DNA of 64,000 bases from Bacillota bacterium (GCA_023398815.1 JAEWRW010000049.1:1-64000), one strand, 5' to 3'; shown: positions 37,082 to 46,732, numbered from the stretch's first letter. Notes: generated by a model not told the origin, from the letters alone. Made by a program: numbers and translations.

Positions 37082-39172
37082 TTGCCCTTTTTGCCAGTGA
37101 CAAAGGAAGAGATGGACGCCCTGGGGTGGGATCGCCCTGATTTTGTGTTTGCCTTTGGGGATGCCTACGTTGACCACCCCAGCTTCGGCCCGGCCATCGT
37201 CTCCCGTGTGTTGGAGGCGAAGGGGTTCCGCGTGGCCATGCTGCCCCAGCCCAACTTTCGTTCCAAGGCCGACTTTCAGCGCTTTGGGCGGCCCCGCCTG
37301 GGCTTCCTGGTGGCGGCGGGCAATATGGACTCCATGGTCAACCACTATACCGCCGGCCGCAAGCGCCGCAGCCAGGATGCCTACTCCCCCGGGGGACAGG
37401 CCGGCCTGCGGCCCGACCGGGCGACGATCGTCTACTGCAACCGCATCCGCGAGGCTTACGCCAACATGCCCATCGTGGTGGGCGGGGTGGAGGCCAGCCT
37501 GCGGCGCTTTGCCCATTATGACTATTGGGACGACGCGGTGCGCCGCTCGGTGCAGACCGACGCCGGTGCGGACCTGCTGGTCTACGGCATGGGGGAGGTT
37601 GCCATTGCCGAGATTGCCAAGCTTCTGGAGCGTGGGGTACCGGTGGGCAACCTGCGGGCCATCGCCGGCACCTGCTGCCTGGTGGATGGCCCCGAGGACG
37701 CCCCCGACGCGCTGGTGCTGCCATCCTTTGAGGAAGTGAAGGCTGACGGCATGGCTTTTGCCAAAGCCTTCCAGACCGAGCTGATGGAGCAGGATGCTGT
37801 GCGCGGGCATCGGTTGCTGCAACAGCAGGACAGGCGCTGTGTGCTGCAGAACCCGCCGGCCAAGCCCCTGAACCAAGCTGAGCTGGACGCCGTCTACGAG
37901 CTGCCCTACATGCGCCGGCCCCACCCCATGTACGACGTCCAGGGTGGCGTGCCCGCCATTGCGGAGGTTGAGTTTTCCCTCGTTTCCTCCCGCGGGTGCT
38001 TCGGAGGCTGTTCGTTCTGTGCGCTGGCCTTCCATCAGGGGCGGGTGGTGCAGGCCCGCAGCCACGAATCGCTGCTGCGGGAGGCCAAACTGCTGACGAC
38101 GCTGCCCGGCTTCAAGGGCTACATCCACGATGTGGGCGGGCCGACGGCCAACTTCCGCGGGGCGGCCTGCGACCGGCAGGGGGAGCACGGTGCCTGTGCC
38201 CACCGGCAGTGCCTGTTCCCACAGCCCTGCCACCACCTGAAGGCCGACCACAGCGACTACATCGCGTTGCTACGTGCCCTGCGAGCGCTGCCGGGCGTCA
38301 AGAAGGTGTTCATCCGCTCGGGTATCCGCTTTGATTACCTGCTGGCCGACCCACATGGCTCGGCCTTCCTGAAGGAACTGTGCCAGCATCACGTCAGCGG
38401 GCAGCTGAAGGTGGCCCCCGAACACGTGGCGCCTTCTGTGTTGGCAGCCATGGGCAAGCCCCCGGCTGAGCGGTACCTGGAGTTTACACGGCGTTACAAG
38501 GCCATGAACGAGCGGCTGGGGCAGGAGCAATACCTCGTGCCGTACTTCGTGTCATCTCACCCCGGCAGCGACCTCAAGGCTGCCATTGAGCTGGCCGAAG
38601 CCATGCGGGACATGGGTATCCGCCCCGAGCAGGTGCAGGACTTCTACCCCACGCCGGGCACAGTATCCACCTGCATGTACCACACGGGCATCGACCCACG
38701 CACCCTGCGGCCCATCCACGTGCCGGAGGGGGAAGAACGGCGCATGCAGCGGGCACTGTTGCAGTACACCCGGCGGGAGAATCACGCCATGGTGCGCAAA
38801 GCCCTGCTGCAGGCCGGGCGGCCCGATCTCATCGGCCACGGCCCCAAATGCCTGGTGCCGCCGGAGCGCAACGCCCCCGTCAGCGCGGAGGCACCCACGG
38901 CCAAGCAGGGGAAGGCACCCGGCGCACGTGCCGCCGCACCCAAGGTAACAGGCAAAAAGGCAGGGAGTGGGGCGGGCGCAAAACGCGGCGCGGCACAGCG
39001 GCCCGGCAAACAGGCAAAAGGCGAGAAGCCTGTCCGGCAAGGTGGCCGCTCAGCAACGGGCAAAGACCCGGCGGCCAAACCAGCGACGCGCCGAACGGGT
39101 GCAACGGCTAAGGCGGGCACCAAGCAGGGTAGCGCGAAAGGGAGCAGCCCACCGCGCCAAACGGGTCGTTGA
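37082..39172 (+). CDS. ygiQ: YgiQ family radical SAM protein (UPF0313)
   Basis: A 696-aa radical SAM enzyme of unknown reaction. FAFGDAYVDHPSFGPAIV opens the family domain, CFGGCSFCAL (CxxxCxxC, about residue 305) binds the 4Fe-4S cluster, and HDVGGPTANFRG and KVAPEHVAP follow. I start it at a TTG, 6 nt after GGAGGA and just behind a good promoter, because the protein then begins MPFLPVTKEEMDALGW like its relatives; the open frame continues upstream into the repeat. The last 85 residues or so are a Lys/Arg/Ala/Gly-rich tail, probably disordered. Confidence 0.9.
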   Translation: MPFLPVTKEEMDALGWDRPDFVFAFGDAYVDHPSFGPAIVSRVLEAKGFRVAMLPQPNFRSKADFQRFGRPRLGFLVAAGNMDSMVNHYTAGRKRRSQDAYSPGGQAGLRPDRATIVYCNRIREAYANMPIVVGGVEASLRRFAHYDYWDDAVRRSVQTDAGADLLVYGMGEVAIAEIAKLLERGVPVGNLRAIAGTCCLVDGPEDAPDALVLPSFEEVKADGMAFAKAFQTELMEQDAVRGHRLLQQQDRRCVLQNPPAKPLNQAELDAVYELPYMRRPHPMYDVQGGVPAIAEVEFSLVSSRGCFGGCSFCALAFHQGRVVQARSHESLLREAKLLTTLPGFKGYIHDVGGPTANFRGAACDRQGEHGACAHRQCLFPQPCHHLKADHSDYIALLRALRALPGVKKVFIRSGIRFDYLLADPHGSAFLKELCQHHVSGQLKVAPEHVAPSVLAAMGKPPAERYLEFTRRYKAMNERLGQEQYLVPYFVSSHPGSDLKAAIELAEAMRDMGIRPEQVQDFYPTPGTVSTCMYHTGIDPRTLRPIHVPEGEERRMQRALLQYTRRENHAMVRKALLQAGRPDLIGHGPKCLVPPERNAPVSAEAPTAKQGKAPGARAAAPKVTGKKAGSGAGAKRGAAQRPGKQAKGEKPVRQGGRSATGKDPAAKPATRRTGATAKAGTKQGSAKGSSPPRQTGR

Positions 39173-39247
39173 CCGCCCCGGTGCATGGCGCAATGGGGCG
39201 TGGTGATGTATAATGAAACCACGCAGACAACAATATGAGGTGAGAGT

Positions 39248-40051
39248 ATGAATTGGTTGCAGGCCTTGGTGCTGGGCGCCATACAGGGGTTGACTGAGTT
39301 TCTGCCGGTGTCCAGCTCCGGTCATCTGGTTCTCTTTCAAGCCGCGATGGACGTGAAGGGCAATGTGCTGCTCTTCGACACGGCGCTGCATCTGGGCACG
39401 CTCATTGCCGTGTGCATCGTGCTTTGGAAGGACATCGTCGCCATTCTAAAGCGGCCCATCCAGCCGCTGACCGGGTACCTCATCCTGGCCACCATACCGG
39501 CGGTCGCCGCCACACTCCTGTTTGGTGATTTCTTTGAGGAATCCTTTGCCAGCACCGACGGTGTGCCGCTGGCGGTGGGGTTCCTGGTCACGTCGCTGCT
39601 CATGTTCCTCACGCCCATCCTGCGGGAGGGATCGGTACCCATGGAGCGCACCGGCGTTGGTCGCTCGCTCCTGGTGGGCGTGGCGCAGGCCGTTGCCATT
39701 CTGCCATCGGTGTCCCGGTCGGGCAGCACCATCTTTGGCAGCCTTCTCACCGGCATGACGCGGGAGGACGCCACACGCTTTTCGTTCCTCATGAGCATCC
39801 CTGCCATCCTTGGCAGCCTGGTGTTCCAGGCCAAGGACGTCGTTGACATTGGCCTGACCACGGCGCTGGCGGGCATCGGTATGGGGCCGCTGGTGCTGGG
39901 CATCGTGGCAGCCACGCTGACCGGTTGGCTGGCGGTCAAGCTGGTATTTGACGCGGTGAAGCGGGGCAAGCTGTGGATGTTTGGCGTTTACACGACGGCG
40001 CTCGCCGTTCTCATTCTGCTCGATACCTTTGTGACGCACATTGTATTCTAA
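39248..40051 (+). CDS. uppP: Undecaprenyl-diphosphatase
   Basis: A 267-aa integral membrane phosphatase of the BacA/UppP family that recycles undecaprenyl pyrophosphate, the lipid carrier of cell-wall precursors. TEFLPVSSSGHLVL and the second motif ILPSVSRSGSTIFGSL are the active-site segments. About eight membrane helices. Good site GGTGAGAG before ATG. A TATAAT at about 39208 may be its -10. Overproduction of this family gives bacitracin resistance. Confidence 0.95.
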   Translation: MNWLQALVLGAIQGLTEFLPVSSSGHLVLFQAAMDVKGNVLLFDTALHLGTLIAVCIVLWKDIVAILKRPIQPLTGYLILATIPAVAATLLFGDFFEESFASTDGVPLAVGFLVTSLLMFLTPILREGSVPMERTGVGRSLLVGVAQAVAILPSVSRSGSTIFGSLLTGMTREDATRFSFLMSIPAILGSLVFQAKDVVDIGLTTALAGIGMGPLVLGIVAATLTGWLAVKLVFDAVKRGKLWMFGVYTTALAVLILLDTFVTHIVF

Positions 40052-40077
40052 ACGGCCATGGACGGGGGGCGAAGGGC

Positions 40078-40752
40078 GTGGCAATTAAGGCGCTGCTGAT
40101 GGATTTTTACGGCACCATGGTGCGGGAGAATGACGGGCTCATCCGTGACATTGCCCGCCGCGTGTGCGAGACGTCGCCCCAGGTCATCTCACCCGGAGAT
40201 GTGGCCCACTACTGGTGGGAGATTACCCACAGCCGCTTTCTGGCCCACAACGGCGAGGCCTTCAAGCCCATGGTGGAGCTGGAGGAGCTTGCACTGTTGG
40301 AGTTGGCTGGTCGGTTTGAGTCTCGCTTCCACGTACAGGACGCGCTCGATGAAATCGTGCTCTCCTGGCAGCGGCCGGAGGTCTACTCCGACGTGCGGCA
40401 TCTCTTGAGCCGGATGCCGTTGCAGGTGTGCATCGTGGCAAACGGCGACCGGGAGCACATCCTGAACGCGGTGAAGTTTGCCCAGCTGGAGGTACAAGCT
40501 GTCGTCACCAGCGAGGACGCCCGCAGCTACAAGCCCGACGAAGGGATCTTCCGCCACGCGGTAAACGTTATGGGCATAAAGCCCACCGAGGCGCTCTTTG
40601 TGGGCGACTCCATCTCCTACGACATGGTGCCGGCGCAGAAGGCGGGGCTCTTCACCGCCTGGGTGAACCGCCTGGGGCGGCCCATTGGCGGCCGCTGCAT
40701 GCCGGACGTGACCTGTGACAACCTGCAGCAGCTGCGCCGAATGATACGATAA
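40078..40752 (+). CDS. HAD-family hydrolase
   Basis: A 224-aa HAD phosphatase of the DHH/YjjG-like type. LLMDFYGTMV is motif I (DxxGT), CIVANGDREHI motif II, YKPDEGIFRHAVNVMG motif III, LFVGDSISYDMVPAQKAGL motif IV. Start taken as the GTG that gives a protein beginning at the first strand; its ribosome site (GGGGGCGAAGGG) is weak and the frame is open further upstream into uppP. The substrate is unknown. Confidence 0.83.
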   Translation: MAIKALLMDFYGTMVRENDGLIRDIARRVCETSPQVISPGDVAHYWWEITHSRFLAHNGEAFKPMVELEELALLELAGRFESRFHVQDALDEIVLSWQRPEVYSDVRHLLSRMPLQVCIVANGDREHILNAVKFAQLEVQAVVTSEDARSYKPDEGIFRHAVNVMGIKPTEALFVGDSISYDMVPAQKAGLFTAWVNRLGRPIGGRCMPDVTCDNLQQLRRMIR

Positions 40753-40791
40753 CGCCAAAGCGGCGAATGCCTGTTCTTTTGGGCCGGGGTA

Positions 40792-40800
40792 TGGTATACT
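40792..40800 (+). promoter_or_regulatory. Extended -10 promoter before the DUF951 gene
   Basis: TGGTATACT, 29 nt before the start codon, without a clear -35. It would drive the DUF951 gene and lepB. Confidence 0.5.
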
Positions 40801-40829
40801 GATGGCCGACTCTTCTTGGGGAGAATGCA

Positions 40830-41048
40830 ATGGATAAACGGTTTGGCCTGGGCGACCGGGTGATGATGAAAAAGGAACACCCCTGCGGGTCCGCCACTTG
40901 GGTGGTTATTCGCATTGGGGCGGACATCAAGATCAAGTGCGAGGGCTGCGGTCGCATCGTGATGCTGGATCGCGCCACGTTTGAGAAGCGCCTGAAGAAG
41001 GTGGTTGACAGCAATGCCCCGACAGCCGCCGCCGACGGGGAAGGCTGA
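40830..41048 (+). CDS. DUF951 family small protein
   Basis: A 72-aa protein of a family widespread in Bacillota. FGLGDRVMMKKEHPCGSATWVV and RIGADIKIKCEGCGRIVML are diagnostic; the HPCG and CEGCG motifs may bind zinc. The role is unknown, possibly nucleic-acid binding judging by size and basic character. It is followed by lepB after 38 nt. Confidence 0.88.
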   Translation: MDKRFGLGDRVMMKKEHPCGSATWVVIRIGADIKIKCEGCGRIVMLDRATFEKRLKKVVDSNAPTAAADGEG

Positions 41049-41086
41049 GTGTGCGCATCGCCAGAATCTGATTGATAGAGGAACGT

Positions 41087-41653
41087 ATGTTGAACAACCG
41101 AACGGAACCCAAAAAATCCGCATTGCGGGAAACAGTGGAATGGATTATCACGCTGGCGGTGGCTGTGGGGCTGGCGCTGGCCATCCACCGTTGGGTGGGG
41201 CAGCTCGTCATTGTGGAGGGCGAGAGCATGGAGCCCACGCTCCACAACGAGGAGCGGGTGCTGCTGGGCAAGGTGGAGTACCGCAGCACTACCCCCAAGC
41301 GCGGAGATATCGTTGTCGTCAAGTACCCTGGGGTCAAGGAGGACATCATTAAACGAGTGGTTGCCGTGGCGGGGGAGACGATCACCGTGCACGACGGCAA
41401 TGTCTACATTGATGGCACCCGGCTGGACGAGCCCTACATCATGGAGCCCATTGAGGACGAGACCGAGGCCACCAAGGTGCCGGAAGGCACGATCTTCGTG
41501 ATGGGCGACAACCGTAACAACAGCATGGACAGCCGCTCGGGGAGCGTCGGCCCCATCGCCCTAGATCAAGTGCTGGGCCGGGCCTATGTGGTGGTGTGGC
41601 CGGTGGGGAACTGGGAGAAGCTGACCGGATACACCGGTGGGCTGGTGGGCTAA
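41087..41653 (+). CDS. lepB: Signal peptidase I
   Basis: A 188-aa type I signal peptidase that cleaves exported preproteins. One membrane anchor (about 20-40, WIITLAVAVGLALAIHRWV), catalytic Ser in VEGESMEPTLHNEERV, catalytic Lys in IIKRVVAVAGE, and the conserved MGDNRNNSMDSRS. It is the short Gram-positive form. Start at MLNNRTEPKK after AGAGGAACGT. Its end overlaps the convergent DUF402 gene by 4 nt. Confidence 0.95.
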   Translation: MLNNRTEPKKSALRETVEWIITLAVAVGLALAIHRWVGQLVIVEGESMEPTLHNEERVLLGKVEYRSTTPKRGDIVVVKYPGVKEDIIKRVVAVAGETITVHDGNVYIDGTRLDEPYIMEPIEDETEATKVPEGTIFVMGDNRNNSMDSRSGSVGPIALDQVLGRAYVVVWPVGNWEKLTGYTGGLVG

Positions 41654-42237
41654 GCGCCCGAAAGCTGCCCCTTTGCAAGCGAATAGGAATCCCGGCAGAA
41701 GCGCGCCAGCGCAGCCGGGTCGCCCAGCGGGCCACGCAGGATCCGCTGGGTTTCTTTGTATGCCAGGTCAAAATCGGCGTGGGAGATGAGCCGCTCATCC
41801 AGCGCCTGCTCCAGCTCGTCCTCGTCCAGCAGCTCGGGCTCACCGCCCGGCGTGGCAATGACGTCCAGATACAGGTCGTCAAAGTACACCCGGCCTTCGG
41901 GTGTCTGGCCCACTTCCTTCACCACGTCGAAGTACCACTGCACCAGGTTGCCCTCGGGGTCGAAGGCCGTCGTCAGGCAGTGGTGGCCGCGCCGGGGCAG
42001 GTGCTGCAGCCATAGGTAGCCGCACTCTGCAAGCGTCAGGTTCTGGCCATCCACCCGCACGACGAGCGGATGGCTGACCTCCTCAATGGCTACGGCGGCC
42101 AGCCAGCCGTCAAAGGCAGAGAGCCCCGCGGTGGGGTCGACCCCCACCGAGATGCCGTCGCCTGACATCGGCGCAATGACAAAGCGCCGACGGAGCACGC
42201 GGGCCCAATCGGCACGGTCGGCGTACTTGCGTTTCAT
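41650..42237 (-). CDS. DUF402 domain-containing protein
   Basis: A 195-aa protein with a DUF402-type barrel: YLWLQHLPRRGHHCLTTAFDPEGNLVQWYFDVV and VYFDDLYLDVIATPGGEPELLDEDEL show the conserved acidic metal-binding strand. Relatives include nucleoside tri/diphosphatases, so a phosphohydrolase role is plausible. Its start overlaps the HD-domain gene stop (ATGA), so the two are coupled. Confidence 0.82.
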   Translation of the reverse strand: MKRKYADRADWARVLRRRFVIAPMSGDGISVGVDPTAGLSAFDGWLAAVAIEEVSHPLVVRVDGQNLTLAECGYLWLQHLPRRGHHCLTTAFDPEGNLVQWYFDVVKEVGQTPEGRVYFDDLYLDVIATPGGEPELLDEDELEQALDERLISHADFDLAYKETQRILRGPLGDPAALARFCRDSYSLAKGQLSGA

Positions 42238-42752
42238 GTGTCCTCCCGTGCTTCCGCGGGCGGGTTGACCGGCGGAAAAAGGTGGTCAAACATCGCCTGC
42301 GCGCCGGTGGTTTTGATGTACTTGTGTCGGATGGGTGCCAGCGCCGCAGGCTCAAACTCGCCCTCCTCGCAGTTGACGAGGAAGTCGGCCTCCACCAACA
42401 TTTGAAAGTCGTCGCCGTCGATTGCGCCGTAGCTGTGGTGGTGGCCCACCAGGAAGGCAACCCGCTCCACCGCAGCAGGCGGCGCACCCAGGGCCGTGAG
42501 GAACGCACGGGCAAGGGGTTCGCCCTCCCGTTCCTGCAGGGGGCCGGCAGCCGAACCGTGCTTCTCCAGCGCCGGGCGGATGCCCACGTCATGGTAGATG
42601 GCCGCCAGCTCCAGCACTCGCTGCCGCTCCTCCTCCAGCCCTGCCAACAGCCCCAGCATGCGGGCATAGCCATACACCTTGACGGAGTGGGCGATGCGCC
42701 GGGCGTTTCCATCGTTGTGGGCGATCATCTGCAGCATGGCTTGTTCGGTCAT
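42234..42752 (-). CDS. HD-domain protein (phosphohydrolase)
   Basis: A 172-aa HD-superfamily protein. RIAHSVKVYGYARML, LAAIYHDVG (the HD dyad near 55), LVGHHHSYG and a later Asp (VEADFLVN) provide metal ligands. Such proteins hydrolyse nucleotides or phosphate esters; the substrate is unknown. Start at MTEQAMLQMI after AGGAGG. Coupled to the DUF402 gene. Confidence 0.85.
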   Translation of the reverse strand: MTEQAMLQMIAHNDGNARRIAHSVKVYGYARMLGLLAGLEEERQRVLELAAIYHDVGIRPALEKHGSAAGPLQEREGEPLARAFLTALGAPPAAVERVAFLVGHHHSYGAIDGDDFQMLVEADFLVNCEEGEFEPAALAPIRHKYIKTTGAQAMFDHLFPPVNPPAEAREDT

Positions 42753-42779
42753 GGCGTCCTCCTGAAGAGAATTGTCGTT

Positions 42780-42808
42780 AGTATACGCCAATCTTTGACA
42801 ATTGAAAA
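42780..42808 (-). promoter_or_regulatory. Promoter of the HD/DUF402 pair
   Basis: On the minus strand: TTTTCA, 17 nt, TATACT, about 28 nt before the HD-protein start. Confidence 0.6.
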
Positions 42809-42863
42809 GCAGGGGACGCGGTAGCGCTTGCCTCTTCGTCTCGTGAATCAAGTGACAGGGCAC

Positions 42864-42890
42864 AAAAAGCCGCCCGGCGAGCCGGGCGGC
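42864..42890 (-). terminator. Intrinsic terminator of the polyamine transport operon
   Basis: On the minus strand GCCGCCCGGC/GCCGGGCGGC with a tight loop is followed by TTTTTG, 26 nt after the potD stop. Confidence 0.9.
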
Positions 42891-42915
42891 GGAAGCGACA
42901 GGTTTGGGTGTTGAA

Positions 42916-43989
42916 TTACTCGGCCTTGACGCGCAGCCAGGCGTCCTCGTACTTGGCGTTGAAGTCGCCCAGGTCGCGGTAGGCCACCAGGCGCTCGCGC
43001 TCCTCATCGGTGGGGTAGAAGGACGGAATGGACTTGAGGTCGTCGGAGAGCTGCTCATAGGCGGCCTGCTCCGGCGGGGCATAGCCGATGTACTCGGAGT
43101 TGCGGGCCACGATGTCGGGCCGGCACATGTAATCGAGGAACGCCATGGCCTCATCCATGTGTTCGGTGCCCTTTACGATGCTCAGGTTGTCCATGAAGAT
43201 GTTGCTGCCTTCCTTGGGCAGGCAGTAGCCGAAGTTCATGCCCTTATCGGCGGCCTGCTGCATGATGAGCGTGGCATCGCCGGAGTAGACAACCGCCATG
43301 GCGGCCTCGCCGGCCAGCATCTTGTCGCGGGTGTCGTCCAGCGTGTAGGAGAGCACCAGCGGCTTCTGGGCGATCAGTGCTTCCTCGGCCTGCTTCAGTT
43401 CGTTCACATCGGTACTGTTGGGCTGGAAGCCCTTGTACAGCAGCGCCACGGAGAGCGAGTCGCGGGAGGAGTCGTACATCAAAATCTGCTTTTTGTACTT
43501 CTCGTTCCACAGGATGGACCAGCTGTCCACCGGGTCGGTCACCATGTCTTTGTTGTAGATGATGCCGACCGTGCCCCACATGTAAGGCACCGAGTACTTA
43601 CCGTCGGGGTCAAAGTCCATCTTCTGGAACTCGGCGTCGATGTTGGAGTAGTTCGTGAGCTTGCTCTTGTCAATCTCCTCCAGCATGCCCTTGTTGGCCA
43701 TGCGCTCCACCATGTAGTCGGAGGGGACAATGACATCATACTGGTTGCTGGCGCCCGAAAGCTTGGCGTACAGCTCCTCGTTGCTGGTGAAGGTGGAGTA
43801 GATGACCTTGATGCCGGTCTCCTCCTCAAACTCTTGCAGCACGGGGGATTCGCCGTTCTCGTCGGTCTCAATGTAGTCACCCCAGTTGCACACGCGCAAC
43901 ACCTTCTGCGGGGTGGACTGGCAACCGCTCAGTACCATGGGTGCCACGATGAGCAGTGCGACCAGCAGGCTCAGAACTCTCTTTTTCAT
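42916..43989 (-). CDS. potD: Spermidine/putrescine-binding lipoprotein
   Basis: A 357-aa periplasmic-binding-type lipoprotein. MKKRVLSLLVALLIVAPMVLSGC ends in lipobox LSGC (the signal is about 23 residues). LRVCNWGDYIETDENGESPVLQEFEEETGIKV is typical of PotD (CNWGDYI), as are VPSDYMVERM and the C-terminal YIGYAPP. It captures polyamine outside the membrane for PotABC. Last gene of the operon. Confidence 0.94.
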   Translation of the reverse strand: MKKRVLSLLVALLIVAPMVLSGCQSTPQKVLRVCNWGDYIETDENGESPVLQEFEEETGIKVIYSTFTSNEELYAKLSGASNQYDVIVPSDYMVERMANKGMLEEIDKSKLTNYSNIDAEFQKMDFDPDGKYSVPYMWGTVGIIYNKDMVTDPVDSWSILWNEKYKKQILMYDSSRDSLSVALLYKGFQPNSTDVNELKQAEEALIAQKPLVLSYTLDDTRDKMLAGEAAMAVVYSGDATLIMQQAADKGMNFGYCLPKEGSNIFMDNLSIVKGTEHMDEAMAFLDYMCRPDIVARNSEYIGYAPPEQAAYEQLSDDLKSIPSFYPTDEERERLVAYRDLGDFNAKYEDAWLRVKAE

Positions 43990-44021
43990 CTATCAACGCT
44001 CCTTCATAAATATGATCTTGT

Positions 44022-44852
44022 TCAGTCGGCCTGGAAGGACCGGGGGTTCCTGTTGGCGTCGCGGCTGTTGTCGTCGCCGCCCGCCAAGGCTGTGCGGCGA
44101 TTGACGATCAACAAAAGCACCAGTACCGTCAGGAACATCAGCGTCATCAACGCGTACATGGAGGGGTTGATGCCGCGCCGCGCGGCGGAGTAGATGTAGA
44201 TGGACAGGTTCTGCACGCCGGATGACGTGAAGAAACTGATGACGAAATCGTCGATGGAGAGGGTGAAGGCTAGGATCATGCCGGTGATGACGCCGGGCAT
44301 GATCTGGGGTAGGATGACCTTGCGCAGGGCGTGGCCTGGTGTCGAACCCAGGTCGAGGGCCGCCTCATAGAGACTCCGATCCATCTGCTGGAGCTTGGGC
44401 ATCACCGAGAAGATGACGTAGGGGGTGTTGAACACAACGTGGGCCATGAGCATGGTGGCAAAGCCCAGGTTGAAACGCAGGAAGATGAACAGAATCATGA
44501 GCGAGATGCCCGTGACGATGTCGGGGTTGATGACCGGCAGGTAGGAGATGTTCAGCACCAGCGTGCGCACCCCGTGCTTCATGCCGTAGAGCCCGATGGC
44601 GGCCAGCGTGCCCACAACCGTGGCGATCATGGAAGCCAGCACGGCCACCATCACCGTCGTCCACAGTGCCGAGAGAATCTCCGGGTTGTGGAAGAGGTGG
44701 GTGTACCACTTGAGCGTGAAGCCGCCCCAGGTCGCCCGGGATTTGGAGGCGCTGAAGGAAAAGACCATCAACATCACGATGGGCGCATACAGGAACGCCA
44801 GCATCAGCCCCAGGTAGAGGTTGGAGAGCCAGCGGAAGCGGTTTTTCTTCAC
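44022..44852 (-). CDS. potC: Polyamine ABC transporter permease PotC
   Basis: A 276-aa inner-membrane permease with about six helices. The EAA loop DRSLYEAALDLGSTPGHALRKVILPQIMPG contacts PotA. MLAFLYAPIVMLMVFSFSASK marks the first helix. It overlaps potB by 4 nt. Confidence 0.95.
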   Translation of the reverse strand: MKKNRFRWLSNLYLGLMLAFLYAPIVMLMVFSFSASKSRATWGGFTLKWYTHLFHNPEILSALWTTVMVAVLASMIATVVGTLAAIGLYGMKHGVRTLVLNISYLPVINPDIVTGISLMILFIFLRFNLGFATMLMAHVVFNTPYVIFSVMPKLQQMDRSLYEAALDLGSTPGHALRKVILPQIMPGVITGMILAFTLSIDDFVISFFTSSGVQNLSIYIYSAARRGINPSMYALMTLMFLTVLVLLLIVNRRTALAGGDDNSRDANRNPRSFQAD

Positions 44853-45658
44853 AGCAGCTGCCCCCTTTCCTGTTCGCTGCCGCCCAGGCGGTTCATCACC
44901 GCCATGGAGAGCGTGATGAGCGCCATCATGATGACCGACAGCGCCGAGCCGAAGTTCCAGTCAGCGGTCTGCAGGAACTGCTGCTCGATGAGGTCGCCAA
45001 ACAGCATGAACTGCGACCCGCCCAGGAGCCGGGAGATGACAAACGTCGACACCGCCGGCATGAAGACCATGGTGATGCCAGAGACGACACCCGGCATGGA
45101 GAGCGGCAGCACCACCCGGCGGAATGATTCGATGGGGTTGGCACCCAGGTCGCCCGCCGCGTCAAGCAGGGAGCTGTCCATCTTCTGCAACACCGTCAGG
45201 ATCGGCAGAATCATGAACGGCAGGAAGTTATAGACCATGCCCAGCAACACCGCGTTGGAGTTGTAGAGCAGCGTGACCTGCCCGATGCCGATGGCGACCA
45301 GAAAGCGGTTGACAATGCCGGTGTTCTCCAGAATGGACATCCACGCGTAGGTGCGAAGCAGGAAGTTCATCCACATTGGCAGGATGAACAGCACCGACAG
45401 GATACCCCCGGCCTTCCGGCGGGAGAGGAGGTAGGCCACCGGGTACCCCAGCACCAGGCAAATGACCGTGCACAGCAGCGCCAGCCACAGCGAGCGCAGC
45501 AGAATCTTGAAGTAAATCGGATCCAGGAACTTGGTGAAGTTCGCCACGGTGAACCCGCCGCCGCTGGTGAACGCATAGTAGAGCAGCAGCCCCACCGGTG
45601 CCACGGTGAAGAGCACCATCCAAAGGATGTAAGGCGTCGCGTACCACTTCAGCCGCAT
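44849..45658 (-). CDS. potB: Polyamine ABC transporter permease PotB
   Basis: A 269-aa permease with about six helices, partner of PotC. The EAA loop is DSSLLDAAGDLGANPIESFRRVVLPLSMPG. The N-terminus YILWMVLFTVAPVGLLLYYAF is the first helix. Four nt after potA. Confidence 0.95.
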   Translation of the reverse strand: MRLKWYATPYILWMVLFTVAPVGLLLYYAFTSGGGFTVANFTKFLDPIYFKILLRSLWLALLCTVICLVLGYPVAYLLSRRKAGGILSVLFILPMWMNFLLRTYAWMSILENTGIVNRFLVAIGIGQVTLLYNSNAVLLGMVYNFLPFMILPILTVLQKMDSSLLDAAGDLGANPIESFRRVVLPLSMPGVVSGITMVFMPAVSTFVISRLLGGSQFMLFGDLIEQQFLQTADWNFGSALSVIMMALITLSMAVMNRLGGSEQERGQLL

Positions 45659-45662
45659 CGCA

Positions 45663-46712
45663 CTACGCCCCCTTGCCCATCACGTGGATGTCCTCTGGCC
45701 GCACGATGAGCCCGACGGCCTCGCCAGCGGGGTGGTAGGCGGTGTCGTGCACCAGGAAGGTGTAGTCACCGCAGTCGATGCGCATTTCAAAGTGGACGCC
45801 CTTGAAGATGACCGACTCCACCACGCCCTTGAGCGCGCCGTGGGCCTCGTCCACAATGTAGATGTCCTCGGGCCGCAGCACGACCTCGACAGAGGCGTCG
45901 GCGGCAAAGCCACCGTCCACGCACTCAAAGGCGTGACCCAGGAAATGAACCAGCCGGTCCTTCGGCATGGTGCCGGGGATGATGTTGCTCTCGCCAATGA
46001 AGTCGGCCACGAAGGCGTTCTTGGGCTCGTTGTAGATGTCCATCGGCGTGCCGATCTGCTGGATGCGGCCCTGGTTCATCACCACCACCGTGTCGCTCAT
46101 CGTCAGGGCTTCCTCCTGGTCGTGGGTGACATAGAGGAATGTAATGCCCAGCTCCTGCTGCATGCCCTTCAATTCCACCTGCATGTCCTTGCGCATTTTG
46201 AGATCCAGTGCGCCCAATGGCTCATCGAGCAGCAGCACCTCGGGCTCGTTGACGAGCGCGCGCGCAATAGCAACCCGCTGCTGCTGCCCGCCGGAGAGGG
46301 AGTCGGTGGAGCGCTTCTGATAGCCGGCCAGGCCAACGAGCTCCAGCATGGCGGCGACCTTGCGCTCAATCACGCCTTTGTCCAGTTTCTTGATCTTGAG
46401 GCCAAAGGCCACGTTGTCAAAGATGTTGAGGTGGGGGAACAGGGCATACCGCTGAAAGACGGTGTTGACACGCCGCTTGTAGGGTGGGGTAAAGGTGATG
46501 TCCTGCCCGTCCAATATGATACGGCCCTCGGTCGGGGTGTCAAAACCCGCGATCAAGCGCAGCATCGTCGTCTTGCCACAGCCGGATGGCCCCAGCAGTG
46601 TCAGGAATTCCTTGCGACGGATGTAAAGGTCAATCCCGTTGAGGGCGACCGTCTCCTCGCCATAGGCTCTGGTGATGCCCAGAAGCTCAATGAATTTCGT
46701 ATTCTCCACCAT
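45663..46712 (-). CDS. potA: Polyamine ABC transporter ATP-binding protein PotA
   Basis: A 349-aa ABC ATPase. Walker [17 protein letters not shown], signature [15 protein letters not shown], Walker [10 protein letters not shown]-loop YVTHDQEEA. The C-terminal TOBE domain (about 260-349) is regulatory. Start at [10 protein letters not shown] after AAGGAGA; the open frame is 16 codons longer. Confidence 0.95.
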   Translation of the reverse strand: MVENTKFIELLGITRAYGEETVALNGIDLYIRRKEFLTLLGPSGCGKTTMLRLIAGFDTPTEGRIILDGQDITFTPPYKRRVNTVFQRYALFPHLNIFDNVAFGLKIKKLDKGVIERKVAAMLELVGLAGYQKRSTDSLSGGQQQRVAIARALVNEPEVLLLDEPLGALDLKMRKDMQVELKGMQQELGITFLYVTHDQEEALTMSDTVVVMNQGRIQQIGTPMDIYNEPKNAFVADFIGESNIIPGTMPKDRLVHFLGHAFECVDGGFAADASVEVVLRPEDIYIVDEAHGALKGVVESVIFKGVHFEMRIDCGDYTFLVHDTAYHPAGEAVGLIVRPEDIHVMGKGA

Positions 46713-46732
46713 CGACGGTGTCTCCTTGCGCG

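Noticed and set aside
36853..37140. + strand frame through repeat copy 2 that begins with a peptide similar to one in copy 1
   Set aside because: Differences between copies are often non-synonymous, there is no Shine-Dalgarno, and stem-preserving changes favour an RNA or DNA element. Kept only as a caveat in the findings.
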